Source: CAZWLY01 sp964634465 (GTDB lineage Bacteria; Desulfobacterota; Desulfarculia; G963662305). From it: DNA of 64,000 nucleotides. This document shows, in pieces, positions 32,387 through 40,674 of this stretch. Under the pieces are notes generated by a model. That model ran no database searches, was not told the origin of the DNA, and worked only from the letters and a program-made list of their open reading frames with translations. The first letter of the stretch is position 1. Each line of letters opens with the position of its first letter. The translations under genes were made by a program, and so were the position numbers. The DNA lies in the NCBI GenBank assembly GCA_964634465.1, contig CAZWLY010000004.1, positions 124,001 to 188,000 of the forward strand, read 5' to 3'.

Positions 32387-33805
32387 CTACATTCCCGCCC
32401 GGAGGTTCTGGAGGAAGGCCTGGCCGACCAGGAAGTAGCGCTGAAGGTCGGTTAAAGAGTGGACGTCGGTCAAGAACCGCCACACCTGCCGCGGTCGTAA
32501 GAAGAAGCGGTTGTGGGCCTGACGCCGGAACTCGAACAGCTCGGCTTCGGTGAGGCCCTCCCTGACGAAGCTCAAGCCCTGGTGGGTGTAGCCGGTCAGC
32601 AGCGACAGGTCGTAATCGACCCGGCCGTACTCGTGGGCGATCCGCCTGGCCTCGGAGCCCAGGGGCAGATGCAACAGGTGGAACTCGGCGGTGTAGAGCG
32701 GCAGGGACAGGGCGAAGTCGATCGTCTTTTGGATCGTCTCCTTGCTGTCCACCAGGTGGCCCAGGATGAAGTAGCCCCTGACCTTGATCCCGTGGCGGTG
32801 GATCAGCTCGACCTGTTTTTTGACCAGCTCGGTGGTGATCGGCTTCCTGATGAACTTCAAGACCTCGTCGTCCCCCGACTCCAGCCCCAGTTGGATCTGC
32901 CAGCAGCCGGCCCGCTTCATCAGCCGCAACAGCTCGTCGTCCAGGACGTGGACGTTGGTCATGCAGCTCCAGTTGAGCTTCAATCCCGAGGCCAAGAGCC
33001 CCTCGCAGATCTCGACCACCCGGTTGCGGTTGATGGCGAAGGTGTCCTCGGTGAACCAGACCTCCTTGACGCCGAAGTCCTTGACCACCCGCTTGACCAG
33101 CTCCAGGACGTACCCGGCCGAGTGGGCCCGCCATTTGTGGCCCCAGATGGCCGAGCAGAAGACGCAGTTGAAGGGGCAGCCCCGGCTGGTCACCAGGGGC
33201 AGATGGGGCAACTTGCGGTAGCCGAAGGGGGTGGGGTGGTATTTTCTGATCTTGTCGCCCAACAGGTGGAAGGCCGGGAAGGGCAACTCGTCCAGATCGG
33301 CGATCGGCTGCCGGGGCGGAGTGTCGAGCCAGTCGTCTCCCCGGCGGATCTTCAAGCCGGCCACATCGTCGGGCGACTCGCCGGCGGCCAGGCGATCGAC
33401 CAGTTCGACGATGGTCCGCTCGCCCTCGCCGATGACCAGGTAGTCGAGCCAGGGCTTGTCGAGGAGGAACTCTCTACCGACGAAGACGTGGGGCCCGCCG
33501 GCGACGATGGGGACGTCGAAGCGGTCCTTGATCGCCTTGGCCAAGGCCAGGGATTCTTCGGAGCCGACGGTGAAGATGGACAGGCCGACCAGGTCGGGCG
33601 AGAAGGTCTCGATCACCTCGAGGACGCCCCCGTCGGTGATCGGATCGATCTCCCGGTCGATCAGCCTGACTGTGTGCCCGGCCCGTTCGAGGACGGCGGC
33701 GATGCACAAGAGACCGTAGGGCGGCAGGTAGCTGCCCACCTTTTCCAGTTTGCCGTAGCGCTTCTTGCCGGAGACGGCCCCGGAGACGAGCAGTATTCTG
33801 GCCAT
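32387..33805 (-). CDS. B12-binding radical SAM protein
   Basis: 472 residues. The N-terminal cobalamin-binding Rossmann domain (1-150) has GEGERTIVELV; the radical SAM domain has C210, C214 and C217 in RGCPFNCVFC, and FTEDTF, GLESGDDE and IKVRGYFILG are typical later motifs. Such enzymes often methylate unreactive carbons or modify lipids and sugars. No B12-His box (DxHxxG) is evident in the N-terminal domain, common in this class. The start ATG overlaps the stop of the gene before (TGATG), so the two radical SAM enzymes likely work together. Confidence 0.88.
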   Translation of the reverse strand: MARILLVSGAVSGKKRYGKLEKVGSYLPPYGLLCIAAVLERAGHTVRLIDREIDPITDGGVLEVIETFSPDLVGLSIFTVGSEESLALAKAIKDRFDVPIVAGGPHVFVGREFLLDKPWLDYLVIGEGERTIVELVDRLAAGESPDDVAGLKIRRGDDWLDTPPRQPIADLDELPFPAFHLLGDKIRKYHPTPFGYRKLPHLPLVTSRGCPFNCVFCSAIWGHKWRAHSAGYVLELVKRVVKDFGVKEVWFTEDTFAINRNRVVEICEGLLASGLKLNWSCMTNVHVLDDELLRLMKRAGCWQIQLGLESGDDEVLKFIRKPITTELVKKQVELIHRHGIKVRGYFILGHLVDSKETIQKTIDFALSLPLYTAEFHLLHLPLGSEARRIAHEYGRVDYDLSLLTGYTHQGLSFVREGLTEAELFEFRRQAHNRFFLRPRQVWRFLTDVHSLTDLQRYFLVGQAFLQNLRAGM

Positions 33806-34767
33806 CACTCGCTCCCCCGCCGCCCGAAGTAGACCCGGCGGTAGGTGGCCAGATAGTGCTTGGCCCAATAGGTGTAGGGGAAGGTCAGGTCGCAGGCGGC
33901 GCAGATGGGCAGGTCCCGCCACCGTTTTTCGATGTGGACCCGCCGGATGCGCTCCACTTCGGGACCGGTCCAGACCTCCTTGAGGCTCAACCGGCTCAAG
34001 TCGCCCACGTCCAGGACCCGGTTCGGGTCGCCGTGGCAGCACACCCCGGCCTTGCCGTCGGTGGCGGCGACGAGCATGTACCACAGCATGTAGCATTTGG
34101 CCCGGCCCTTGGGCCGCTTGAGGTTGGACTGGTTCTTGAGCCCGGCGTAGCCCATGAAGGGGATGTAGTAGATCGAATCGACCTTGTCCCGCCAGTGCCG
34201 GTGAAAGGCCGGCGCTTCATCGAAGGTTTGGGCGGTGCAGACGAAGTTCATCTGGATCCTGGCCTGGGGCCGGATCTTGTCGCGGAGTTCGATGAAGCGT
34301 TGGACGTTGTCCATGACCTCGGCGTGGGAGGCGCCGACGCGGATCGACTCATAGGTCTCCTTCTTGTGGCCGTCCACCGAGATGGCCACCTGGTCGATGC
34401 CCGCCTCGAGAATCGCCCGGCCGCGCTTCTCGTCGAGAAGGGTGCCGTTGGTGACGAACTCGACGAATCGGGCGCCCCGATCTTTGGCGAAGGCGATCAT
34501 CTCCGGCAGCCTGGGGTGAAGCATCGGCTCGCCGAAACGGTTGAGGCCGATCTGGGGGATGCCCCAGTCGACGGCGTCGGCGACGATCTTCTGGTAGAGC
34601 TCCCAGTCCATGGCCTCGGTGGAACGGGTCATGGCCGACCGGTCGCAGATGGTGCACTGGAGATTACACCGGTTGGTGATCTCCACCCTGAGCACCCTGG
34701 GCTTGGGCGGGATGCGATCCAGGGCCCAGTAGCGGGCGAAATCCAGGGCGTATCCCAACTTGGACAA
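33805..34767 (-). CDS. Radical SAM/SPASM-like enzyme
   Basis: 320 residues from a TTG start. CxxxCxxC is C34, C38, C41 (NRCNLQCTIC). The C-terminal part has KCYMLWYMLV, VCCHGDPN, and ICAACDLTFP, extra cysteines as in SPASM-type auxiliary clusters. Relatives modify peptides, sugars or cofactors. The pair with the downstream B12 radical SAM gene suggests a two-step modification of the same molecule. Confidence is high for the fold, low for the substrate. Confidence 0.85.
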   Translation of the reverse strand: MSKLGYALDFARYWALDRIPPKPRVLRVEITNRCNLQCTICDRSAMTRSTEAMDWELYQKIVADAVDWGIPQIGLNRFGEPMLHPRLPEMIAFAKDRGARFVEFVTNGTLLDEKRGRAILEAGIDQVAISVDGHKKETYESIRVGASHAEVMDNVQRFIELRDKIRPQARIQMNFVCTAQTFDEAPAFHRHWRDKVDSIYYIPFMGYAGLKNQSNLKRPKGRAKCYMLWYMLVAATDGKAGVCCHGDPNRVLDVGDLSRLSLKEVWTGPEVERIRRVHIEKRWRDLPICAACDLTFPYTYWAKHYLATYRRVYFGRRGSE

Positions 34768-35069
34768 TCCGCGGTCCCCTTTTCCCGACCGCCCCGGCGG
34801 TCGAAACTATGAAGCCGAATCGGCCCGATGGCCGGTGAACGGGAGACGAAGTCCGTCTCCGGACGGGCCGGTCGATCATGATACCGGCCGCCCCGCCCGC
34901 CGTCAAACGGGGCTTCGGGCCGGGGCCAGAGTAACTTGCCACAGCAAGCCTCGGTTGGCAAGGTCGATCGATCGCCGCCCACCCCTTCGCCTTCGGCGCT
35001 CAGGCCCGGCTATGGCCGGGCCGTCCGGTGTGCTATACTGGCCGCCGGACAAATCCTGGATAGGCCCCG
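34768..35069. other. Divergent intergenic region without a gene
   Basis: About 300 bases between the divergent radical SAM and methyltransferase genes. No supportable coding frame. A TATACT at about 35033 could be a -10 for the plus-strand methyltransferase, but it has no good -35. Nothing else is evident. Confidence 0.5.
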
Positions 35070-36215
35070 ATGTCGTTTATCGATTCCATTACCGCCAATC
35101 GGCTGGTGAACGTTCCCGACGAGGTGTTTCGGCGCTACCTCGAGTTCGCCCGGGCCAATCCCGACCTGATCGACTTGGGGCAGGTCTTGCAGAAGCTGAC
35201 CATCTTCGACTTCGTCCAGCCGATCGTCGAGGAGTACGCCCCCGGCGACATTCTGGAGATCGGCTGCGGCCAGGGGCTGCACAGTTGCCTGCTCAGCCGG
35301 TTGGGCCGGGTCAAGGCGGTCGAGCTGGAAGAGACCGAAAGCTGGATGGGCGAGCGGGTGGCCGAGGTCCGGCGCCGAATTTTCGACGGCCTGGCCGACA
35401 GCGAGATCGAGTTCAAACCCCTGCCCGAAAGCGGCGTCCTCCCCTTTGACGACGGCAGCGTGGACGCGGTCTTCCACAACTCGGTCATCGAGCACGTCCC
35501 CGACGCCGTCTCCTTCAACCGCGAGTCCTTCCGGGTGCTCAGACCGGGCGGGATCGTGATCTGCATCACCGGCACGGCCTGGCTGTGCTGGTGGCGGCTG
35601 CTTCGCTACTACCTGCTCAGGTTGCCCCTCTACCTGGCCTTGGCCCTGGCCGCCGAAACGGGCCGGACGGCGGTTCTGGGTCGCCGGCTGGAAAGAGTCG
35701 ATCGGCGGGTCAGGGAGTTGATCCCGGCCGGTGAGGACGGCCAGGGAGCCGAGTGCGCCGGGTTGGACTTGAAAGCCCTCTATCCCCGGCTGCGCCATTA
35801 TCTCAAGAGCCCCGGCTACAACCGTTCGGTCATCGACCGGCTGGCCGCCGAAACCGGCCTGTCTCCGGCGGAACTGCTTCACTGCCTGGCCGCCCATTTC
35901 GGCTCGCCGCTCCGGCGGCTGGCCTTCGGCCTCACCCCGGAGACCCACGGCCAGCACTATCGAAACGCCTTTGACGAGGCCAAGGCGTGGCGCATCGAAA
36001 ACTGGATCGGGACCTTCACCGAGGCCGGGTTCGCCCTGGAGCGGGTGAGCGGCTATCGTTACCACCATCACTACGAAGCGCTCGGCCTGGCCGGGTTGGA
36101 TCACAGGATGTTCTTCGCCGCCGCGCCCAGGATCCACCGCCGGATCGCCCGGCCGGGCCACCGGCCGTCAAGGGCGAGCGAAATCATTCTCGTCGCCAAA
36201 AAGCCAGCCGGGTAG
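35070..36215 (+). CDS. SAM-dependent methyltransferase, type 11-like
   Basis: 381 residues. SAM loop DILEIGCGQG (about 60-69), then VKAVELEETE, and FHNSVIEHVPDAVSFNRESFRVLRPGG. A hydrophobic segment (WWRLLRYYLLRLPLYLALALAAE) in the middle may attach it to the membrane. The C-terminal 150 residues are mostly helical. The substrate is unknown. It lies at the end of the glycan region, and no terminator is seen on the plus strand after it. Confidence 0.82.
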   Translation: MSFIDSITANRLVNVPDEVFRRYLEFARANPDLIDLGQVLQKLTIFDFVQPIVEEYAPGDILEIGCGQGLHSCLLSRLGRVKAVELEETESWMGERVAEVRRRIFDGLADSEIEFKPLPESGVLPFDDGSVDAVFHNSVIEHVPDAVSFNRESFRVLRPGGIVICITGTAWLCWWRLLRYYLLRLPLYLALALAAETGRTAVLGRRLERVDRRVRELIPAGEDGQGAECAGLDLKALYPRLRHYLKSPGYNRSVIDRLAAETGLSPAELLHCLAAHFGSPLRRLAFGLTPETHGQHYRNAFDEAKAWRIENWIGTFTEAGFALERVSGYRYHHHYEALGLAGLDHRMFFAAAPRIHRRIARPGHRPSRASEIILVAKKPAG

Positions 36216-36284
36216 AGCCTCCGGTTTTTGGTCGGCCGGCCCGGCCGGTACCAGGCCGACACGTCATCGCCGCTTACCGGCCAT

Positions 36285-36319
36285 AAAAAGCCGGGGGTCG
36301 CCGACGCGATCCCCCGGCT
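36285..36319 (-). terminator. Rho-independent terminator of the TmcBC-like operon
   Basis: On the minus strand: AGCCGGGGG, a 13-base loop, CCCCCGGCT, then TTTTTAT. The stem begins 23 bases after the TmcB-like stop. The plus strand has no T run after the stem, so it works in one direction only. Confidence 0.85.
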
Positions 36320-36341
36320 GGTGCGGGCAGGCTTGCGTTCT

Positions 36342-37649
36342 TTACTCTTCGGCCGCTTCCTCGGCCTTCTCCCGGGCGTCTTCAGCCAGAAGTTCCTTGG
36401 GGATGATCAACGCCTCGTCGATCAGCTCCTTGAACTGGATGACCTGGCAGCCCAGATCGTACTCCTTGCACAAATCCCGAATCTGATCGTAGCAGTTGTG
36501 ACAGGGGGTCAGCACGTACTTGGCGCCCGTCCGCCTGATCTGCTCGGCCTTGACCGCGCCGGACTTCAGCCGTCGCTCGCGGAACTCGCCGCCCATGGGG
36601 ATGAACCCGCCGCCGCCGCCGCAACAGAAGTTATAGTTGCCGTCGCCGCTGTCCATCATGTCACGGAAGTCGGCGCAGAGCATCTTCATCAGGTAGCGGC
36701 CCTCCTTGGCCAGACCGCCGTTGCGGGAGACGTTGCACGGATCCTGATAGGTGATCGGCTCGGTGAAGTGCTTCTCCTTGATCTTGATCTTGCCCTCGCG
36801 GATGTATTTGGCGAACAGCTCCACCGAGTGGACCACCTCGAAGGGGTGGGGTTCGCCCAGCCAGCTCGGCGATTCGTACTTCATCGACCGGTAGGCGTGG
36901 CCGCACTCGGTGATGGCCACCTGCTTGACGCCCAGCTCGATGGCCTGCTGCTTGACCAGGTTGGTCACGTGGGCCGCGCCTTTGATCAGGCCGCCGAACA
37001 TGGCCAGGTTGGTGGTGTCCCAGCCCGGTTTCTCCGGGAAGGTGTAATCCTCGCCGGCCAGGTAGAATATCTTGGCCGCCAACTGGATGTCCATGGGGTA
37101 GAACTTGGGCTCGCGGGCGTTGACCGTATACATGATCTTGGCGCCCTTCTTGCCGATGGGGAACTTCACCCCGGGCAGCTCGTCCTGAAGTTCCTCTTCC
37201 ATCCAGGCCAGGGTGTCCACCCAGTCCTCGTCCGAGACGGCCATCTGGTTGCCGGTCTCGAAGTAGTTCTGGGTGGCGATTTTGAGCGGCTCAGGCACGA
37301 AGCCCTGCTCGGCCAGAAGCGAACGCGAGAAGGCGATCATCGAGGCGATGTCGATGCCGAAGGGGCAGTAGATCGAGCAACGGCGACACATCGAGCACTT
37401 GCCGAAGGCGATGTTGTACCACTCGGTCATGAAGTCGTCGTTCACGTCGCCCTTGCGCTTGACCACCTCGAGCAGCGGCCTGACCTTGAGGGCCGGAACC
37501 TGCTCGGGGTTTTTGTCCTCGGCCAGATAGAAGTGGCAGGTGTCGGCGCAAAGCCCGCACCGGGCGCAGATGCGAAGGCCGGTCTTGACGCGGGCGTTGA
37601 GCTTTTCGTCCAGCGATTTTTTCAACAGCTTGGTGTCAACCTGTCCCAT
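36342..37649 (-). CDS. TmcB/DsrK-like heterodisulfide reductase-type iron-sulfur protein
   Basis: 435 residues. Two ferredoxin-type sets of cysteines (C28, C31, C34, C38 and C85, C88, C91, C95) bind two 4Fe-4S clusters. Two CCG-type domains follow (DPCNVSRNGG and NFCCGGGGGF, CHNCYDQI), as in HdrD, DsrK and TmcB, which may bind a special catalytic 4Fe-4S cluster. These subunits move electrons between a membrane cytochrome b and a cytoplasmic acceptor during sulfate reduction. The length (435) is closer to TmcB than to DsrK (about 540). It carries a long acidic tail. Confidence 0.88.
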   Translation of the reverse strand: MGQVDTKLLKKSLDEKLNARVKTGLRICARCGLCADTCHFYLAEDKNPEQVPALKVRPLLEVVKRKGDVNDDFMTEWYNIAFGKCSMCRRCSIYCPFGIDIASMIAFSRSLLAEQGFVPEPLKIATQNYFETGNQMAVSDEDWVDTLAWMEEELQDELPGVKFPIGKKGAKIMYTVNAREPKFYPMDIQLAAKIFYLAGEDYTFPEKPGWDTTNLAMFGGLIKGAAHVTNLVKQQAIELGVKQVAITECGHAYRSMKYESPSWLGEPHPFEVVHSVELFAKYIREGKIKIKEKHFTEPITYQDPCNVSRNGGLAKEGRYLMKMLCADFRDMMDSGDGNYNFCCGGGGGFIPMGGEFRERRLKSGAVKAEQIRRTGAKYVLTPCHNCYDQIRDLCKEYDLGCQVIQFKELIDEALIIPKELLAEDAREKAEEAAEE

Positions 37650-37679
37650 TGGGCTCTCCTTATCTTTCCTGGAGGTCGG

Positions 37680-38348
37680 TTACGCGGAGTAGCCGCGCCG
37701 GCCCCATTCGATGCCGATCATCATCCGCGAGGGGAAGAACAGCAGCCAATGGGACAGCTTGGTCAGCGGGATGAGGATCAACATCAACTCACCACACAGG
37801 ATGTGGATCAGGCGGATGTTGATCGCCTCCAGGAACTCGCTGTCGGCGAAGTTGACCGACAGCCAACCGGTCAGGAACGGCAGCACCGTCACCACCAAGA
37901 CGACGATGTCGGTCCAGGTGGTCAGAATGCGAACGCTGGGGTTCAAAAGGCGCCGCAAGAGGAAGTAGAGCCCGATGAAGATGACAGCCAAAGTCATCCA
38001 GTAGGCCCACTGTTCGGGCAACGCCCACCAGGACCACTCGAACATGGTTTCCTCTTCCCAGTAGCTGACGTGCTCGATGATGAAGATGGGAACCACGATG
38101 AGACAGAAGTGGAAGACGTAGCCCAATATCGAAAACAGCGGCGTCTTACCCACCGTCTGGTTGAAGGGCGACAGATACCTGATCCAGGTCTGGAGGACGT
38201 ACTTCCAACTGAAGTGCTGGAAAACGACCTTGTCCCTCTTTTTGGCCAGGGTGAAGAAGGAGATCAGCCTGATCAGGCTGCCGATAATGAAGACTCCCCA
38301 GGCGATCCAGAGTAGGGGGCCTTCAACAAAATCGCCGAAAGACTCCAT
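37680..38348 (-). CDS. TmcC/DsrM-like cytochrome b-type membrane subunit
   Basis: 222 residues with five membrane helices, and histidines placed as possible haem ligands (VFHFCLIVV, LIHILCGELMLI, KLSHWLLF). It resembles the NarI-type subunits TmcC and DsrM, here in the short TmcC length. It would pass electrons through the membrane to the TmcB-like protein, whose gene is 30 bases downstream. The 250 bases upstream hold a TTGACA on the minus strand (38470-38475) but no convincing -10; the promoter is uncertain. TmcA and TmcD are not adjacent. Confidence 0.83.
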   Translation of the reverse strand: MESFGDFVEGPLLWIAWGVFIIGSLIRLISFFTLAKKRDKVVFQHFSWKYVLQTWIRYLSPFNQTVGKTPLFSILGYVFHFCLIVVPIFIIEHVSYWEEETMFEWSWWALPEQWAYWMTLAVIFIGLYFLLRRLLNPSVRILTTWTDIVVLVVTVLPFLTGWLSVNFADSEFLEAINIRLIHILCGELMLILIPLTKLSHWLLFFPSRMMIGIEWGRRGYSA

Positions 38349-38602
38349 AGGGCCTCCTCAAGCCCGGTCCCTCCAGGCGAACCGGAAGGATACGCAGTAT
38401 TGAAACTGTTGTGATTCTACGGAAATAAAGCGACAACACCATAGTTGTCTATCACATCGGCTTGAGGGGTGTCAATAACGGTTTATGTTCTTGAAAAACC
38501 GAGTTGTCATCAATGGATGCCGGCAGGCATCCGCTTCGATTCGGCCGCGGATGGACGACCGGCGGGCTGAAACGAATTCGTTTCAGCGCGGCGAACTCCG
38601 CC

Positions 38603-38977
38603 CTAGAGGTTTAGAAACTCGGCCAGGCCGTCCAACGAATCGGCGCCGAGCCTGACGGAGATCGGAAGCGCCCCCGCCGGAACCTCGATCAACCGGGTTC
38701 GGGCCGGATCGACGAGAAGGCCGATTTCGGCCTCGGGGTTTGCGGCTCGCAGGCGGGCGATGAGCCGGTCGGTCGAAGCCTGATCCGGCAAGGGGCTGAC
38801 CAACACCTTGCCGCACCCCCGCAGCGCCTCACCCCCGGCCATGGCCTCCCGGCTGGTCAGGCGGATGGCGACCCGCCCCCGTCTCTTCAGCCAGGCTTCG
38901 ATCAACCCGGCGGTTACCGGGTCGTCCTCCACCACGCCGACGCGGACGGCGTGATTTTTCGCAAATTTGATGGCCAT
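38603..38977 (-). CDS. Degenerate response-regulator receiver-like protein
   Basis: 124 residues from the ATG at 38977 (a frame extends further upstream, but that part is Arg/Gly-rich and unlikely). The beginning, VRVGVVEDDPVTAGLIEAWLKRRG, is a receiver-domain start with its acidic pair. The phosphate-accepting aspartate is missing: KVLVSPLPD stands where DLxLLDxxMP would. It is probably a receiver fold that cannot be phosphorylated, or a decayed regulator. No clear Shine-Dalgarno precedes the start. Confidence 0.55.
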   Translation of the reverse strand: MAIKFAKNHAVRVGVVEDDPVTAGLIEAWLKRRGRVAIRLTSREAMAGGEALRGCGKVLVSPLPDQASTDRLIARLRAANPEAEIGLLVDPARTRLIEVPAGALPISVRLGADSLDGLAEFLNL

Positions 38978-39383
38978 CGATAGATTTTGATATGCAAGAT
39001 TCCGGCCAATCCCGCGAAATTTCGAGCCGAGAAGACGCCTGACGGATTGGGAGCGTCCCTTCACTTTAAGAAAAGCCTCCAGCCGGGTATCTGCCTGAGA
39101 TGGCGACAAAAAACGCCCCCCACCTGCCTCTCCCCCGCCGCGGACCACCTCGTCGCTTGCCGCGGGGCTCGCTTCTTTTTGGGACCGGGTCGATTCGACA
39201 TGGATCGGGGCGTTGAGCCGGGCCGGAGGCGGGCCAAGATGACAGGCGTCCGTGTCGCTGGCAAGCGGGTCGTTCGCAATTGCGCGCCGCCGGGGGACGG
39301 CTTGAAGCGGGGACGCTGGTCGCTTACGGCGTCCGATTCACGGCTGGAGGTATTCCCTCCTCTCGGCCGGGCCGGTCAGGCGA
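38978..39383. other. Intergenic region without supportable gene
   Basis: About 400 bases between the receiver-like gene and nudC, both on the minus strand. Open frames here overlap, lack start signals and have Arg-rich shadow composition. I see no hairpin with a T run. Nothing can be named. Confidence 0.5.
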
Positions 39384-40226
39384 TCAAGGCCGGCTCTCTT
39401 CGTCGAGGAACGAATCGATCAGCTTCCGGGCGATGGACACCCCGCCGGGCAGTCTGGGCAGGTCGTCGCGGCCGAACCAGCCGGCCGAGACGATCTCCCG
39501 GCCGTCGATCTCGATCTCGCCGCCGGCCCAGACGGCGGAGAAGCCGATCATCAGCGAGTCGGGGAAGGGCCAGGGCTGGCTGCCGAAGTAGCGGACGTCG
39601 GTCACCTCCACCCCGACCTCCTCCTTGACCTCACGCACGACGGCCTCTTCCAGGGTCTCGCCCGGCTCGACGAAGCCGGCGATGGTGGAGTGCATCCCCT
39701 CCGGAAAGTGGGGGGAACGGGCCAGCAGAATCCTGTCGTCGCGCCGGACCAGGACGATGACCGCCGGCGAGAGGCGGGGAAACTTGACCAGACCGCAGGC
39801 CGGGCACTCCTTGGCCCGCTCGTCGGGCTTGACGGCCATCCTTTCGCCGCACCGGCCGCAAAAGACGTTCAAGCGGTCCCAGTCCAGAATCTGGACCGCC
39901 CGACCGGCCAGACAGAGGGCCTCCTCGTCGCCCCAAAGATACAGCCGCCTCAGATCGACGAAGACCATCCCCTCGGGCGGTTCGACCTCGCCGGGGTCGC
40001 CCAGGGCCTCGGCCACGTAGCACGGCGCGCCGTCCCAGAGGCCGATAAAGTGCTCGCGGGCGAGCTTAAGGCCGAGGCCGGCCGGGTCGTCCAGCCGGGG
40101 CAGCCGATGGCGGTTTTCGTCGTCGCCGCCGCCGATCAACAGCCTGCGGCCCGAGTAGACGAACCACCAGGCCGGTCCGTTCGCCTTGGCCGGCGGTTTC
40201 GAGCCGGGGATGAAGTCGCTGGTCAT
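39384..40226 (-). CDS. nudC: NADH pyrophosphatase / NAD-cap hydrolase
   Basis: 280 residues. A zinc ribbon (C123, C126, C141, C144) precedes the Nudix domain, whose box runs from GFVEPGE at 184 to REVKEEVGV at about 206. The NudC-specific SQPWPFPDS is at 216-224. It hydrolyses NADH and removes NAD caps from RNA 5' ends. The length is normal for the family. Downstream of the small TPR protein with a 27-base gap, likely co-transcribed. Confidence 0.95.
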   Translation of the reverse strand: MTSDFIPGSKPPAKANGPAWWFVYSGRRLLIGGGDDENRHRLPRLDDPAGLGLKLAREHFIGLWDGAPCYVAEALGDPGEVEPPEGMVFVDLRRLYLWGDEEALCLAGRAVQILDWDRLNVFCGRCGERMAVKPDERAKECPACGLVKFPRLSPAVIVLVRRDDRILLARSPHFPEGMHSTIAGFVEPGETLEEAVVREVKEEVGVEVTDVRYFGSQPWPFPDSLMIGFSAVWAGGEIEIDGREIVSAGWFGRDDLPRLPGGVSIARKLIDSFLDEESRP

Positions 40227-40253
40227 GATCTGTTTCGCCTCTTCGCCCCGCCG

Positions 40254-40607
40254 TCACATCGGCCCGCCGCCGGTTTGCCGCCTGATGTACTCCAGGTCCC
40301 AGCGATAGGCTTCCCGCTCCGGCCTGAGCCAGAGCGCCTCGGCGTAGTCGTTTTCGGCCGAGCCCCAAAAGCCCTTGCGCTCATAGGCCTGGCCCCGGGC
40401 GTTATAGGCCTTGGCCAGCTCGTCGCGGCCGAGTCGGCCCGAGTCGATGGCCTCGCTCAGCCGGGCCACGGCCCGATCCAACTCGCCGGCGGCCAGCGCG
40501 GCCAACCCGTCCTGCATCGCCTCTCTGGCCGAGCCGGCCCAGGCCGGGCCGGCCAAGGCGACGACGACGATGAGGATGGCGGCCGCCGCGATCAGGCGTT
40601 TTTTCAT
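40254..40607 (-). CDS. Secreted or periplasmic TPR protein
   Basis: 117 residues. A signal peptide (about 1-24, ending AWA) is followed by two to three tetratricopeptide-like repeats (DGLAALAAGELDRAVARLSEAI and AKAYNARGQAYERKGFWGSAENDYAEAL). TPR proteins act as protein docks. Nothing indicates the partner. It begins 67 bases after the sugar transporter stop. Confidence 0.8.
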   Translation of the reverse strand: MKKRLIAAAAILIVVVALAGPAWAGSAREAMQDGLAALAAGELDRAVARLSEAIDSGRLGRDELAKAYNARGQAYERKGFWGSAENDYAEALWLRPEREAYRWDLEYIRRQTGGGPM

Positions 40608-40674
40608 CGACTCTCCCCCTTGGTCAGACGGGTGTTCCTGTTTGGTCCAGATTGTAGCCTCGGCCGGGCGGCGT

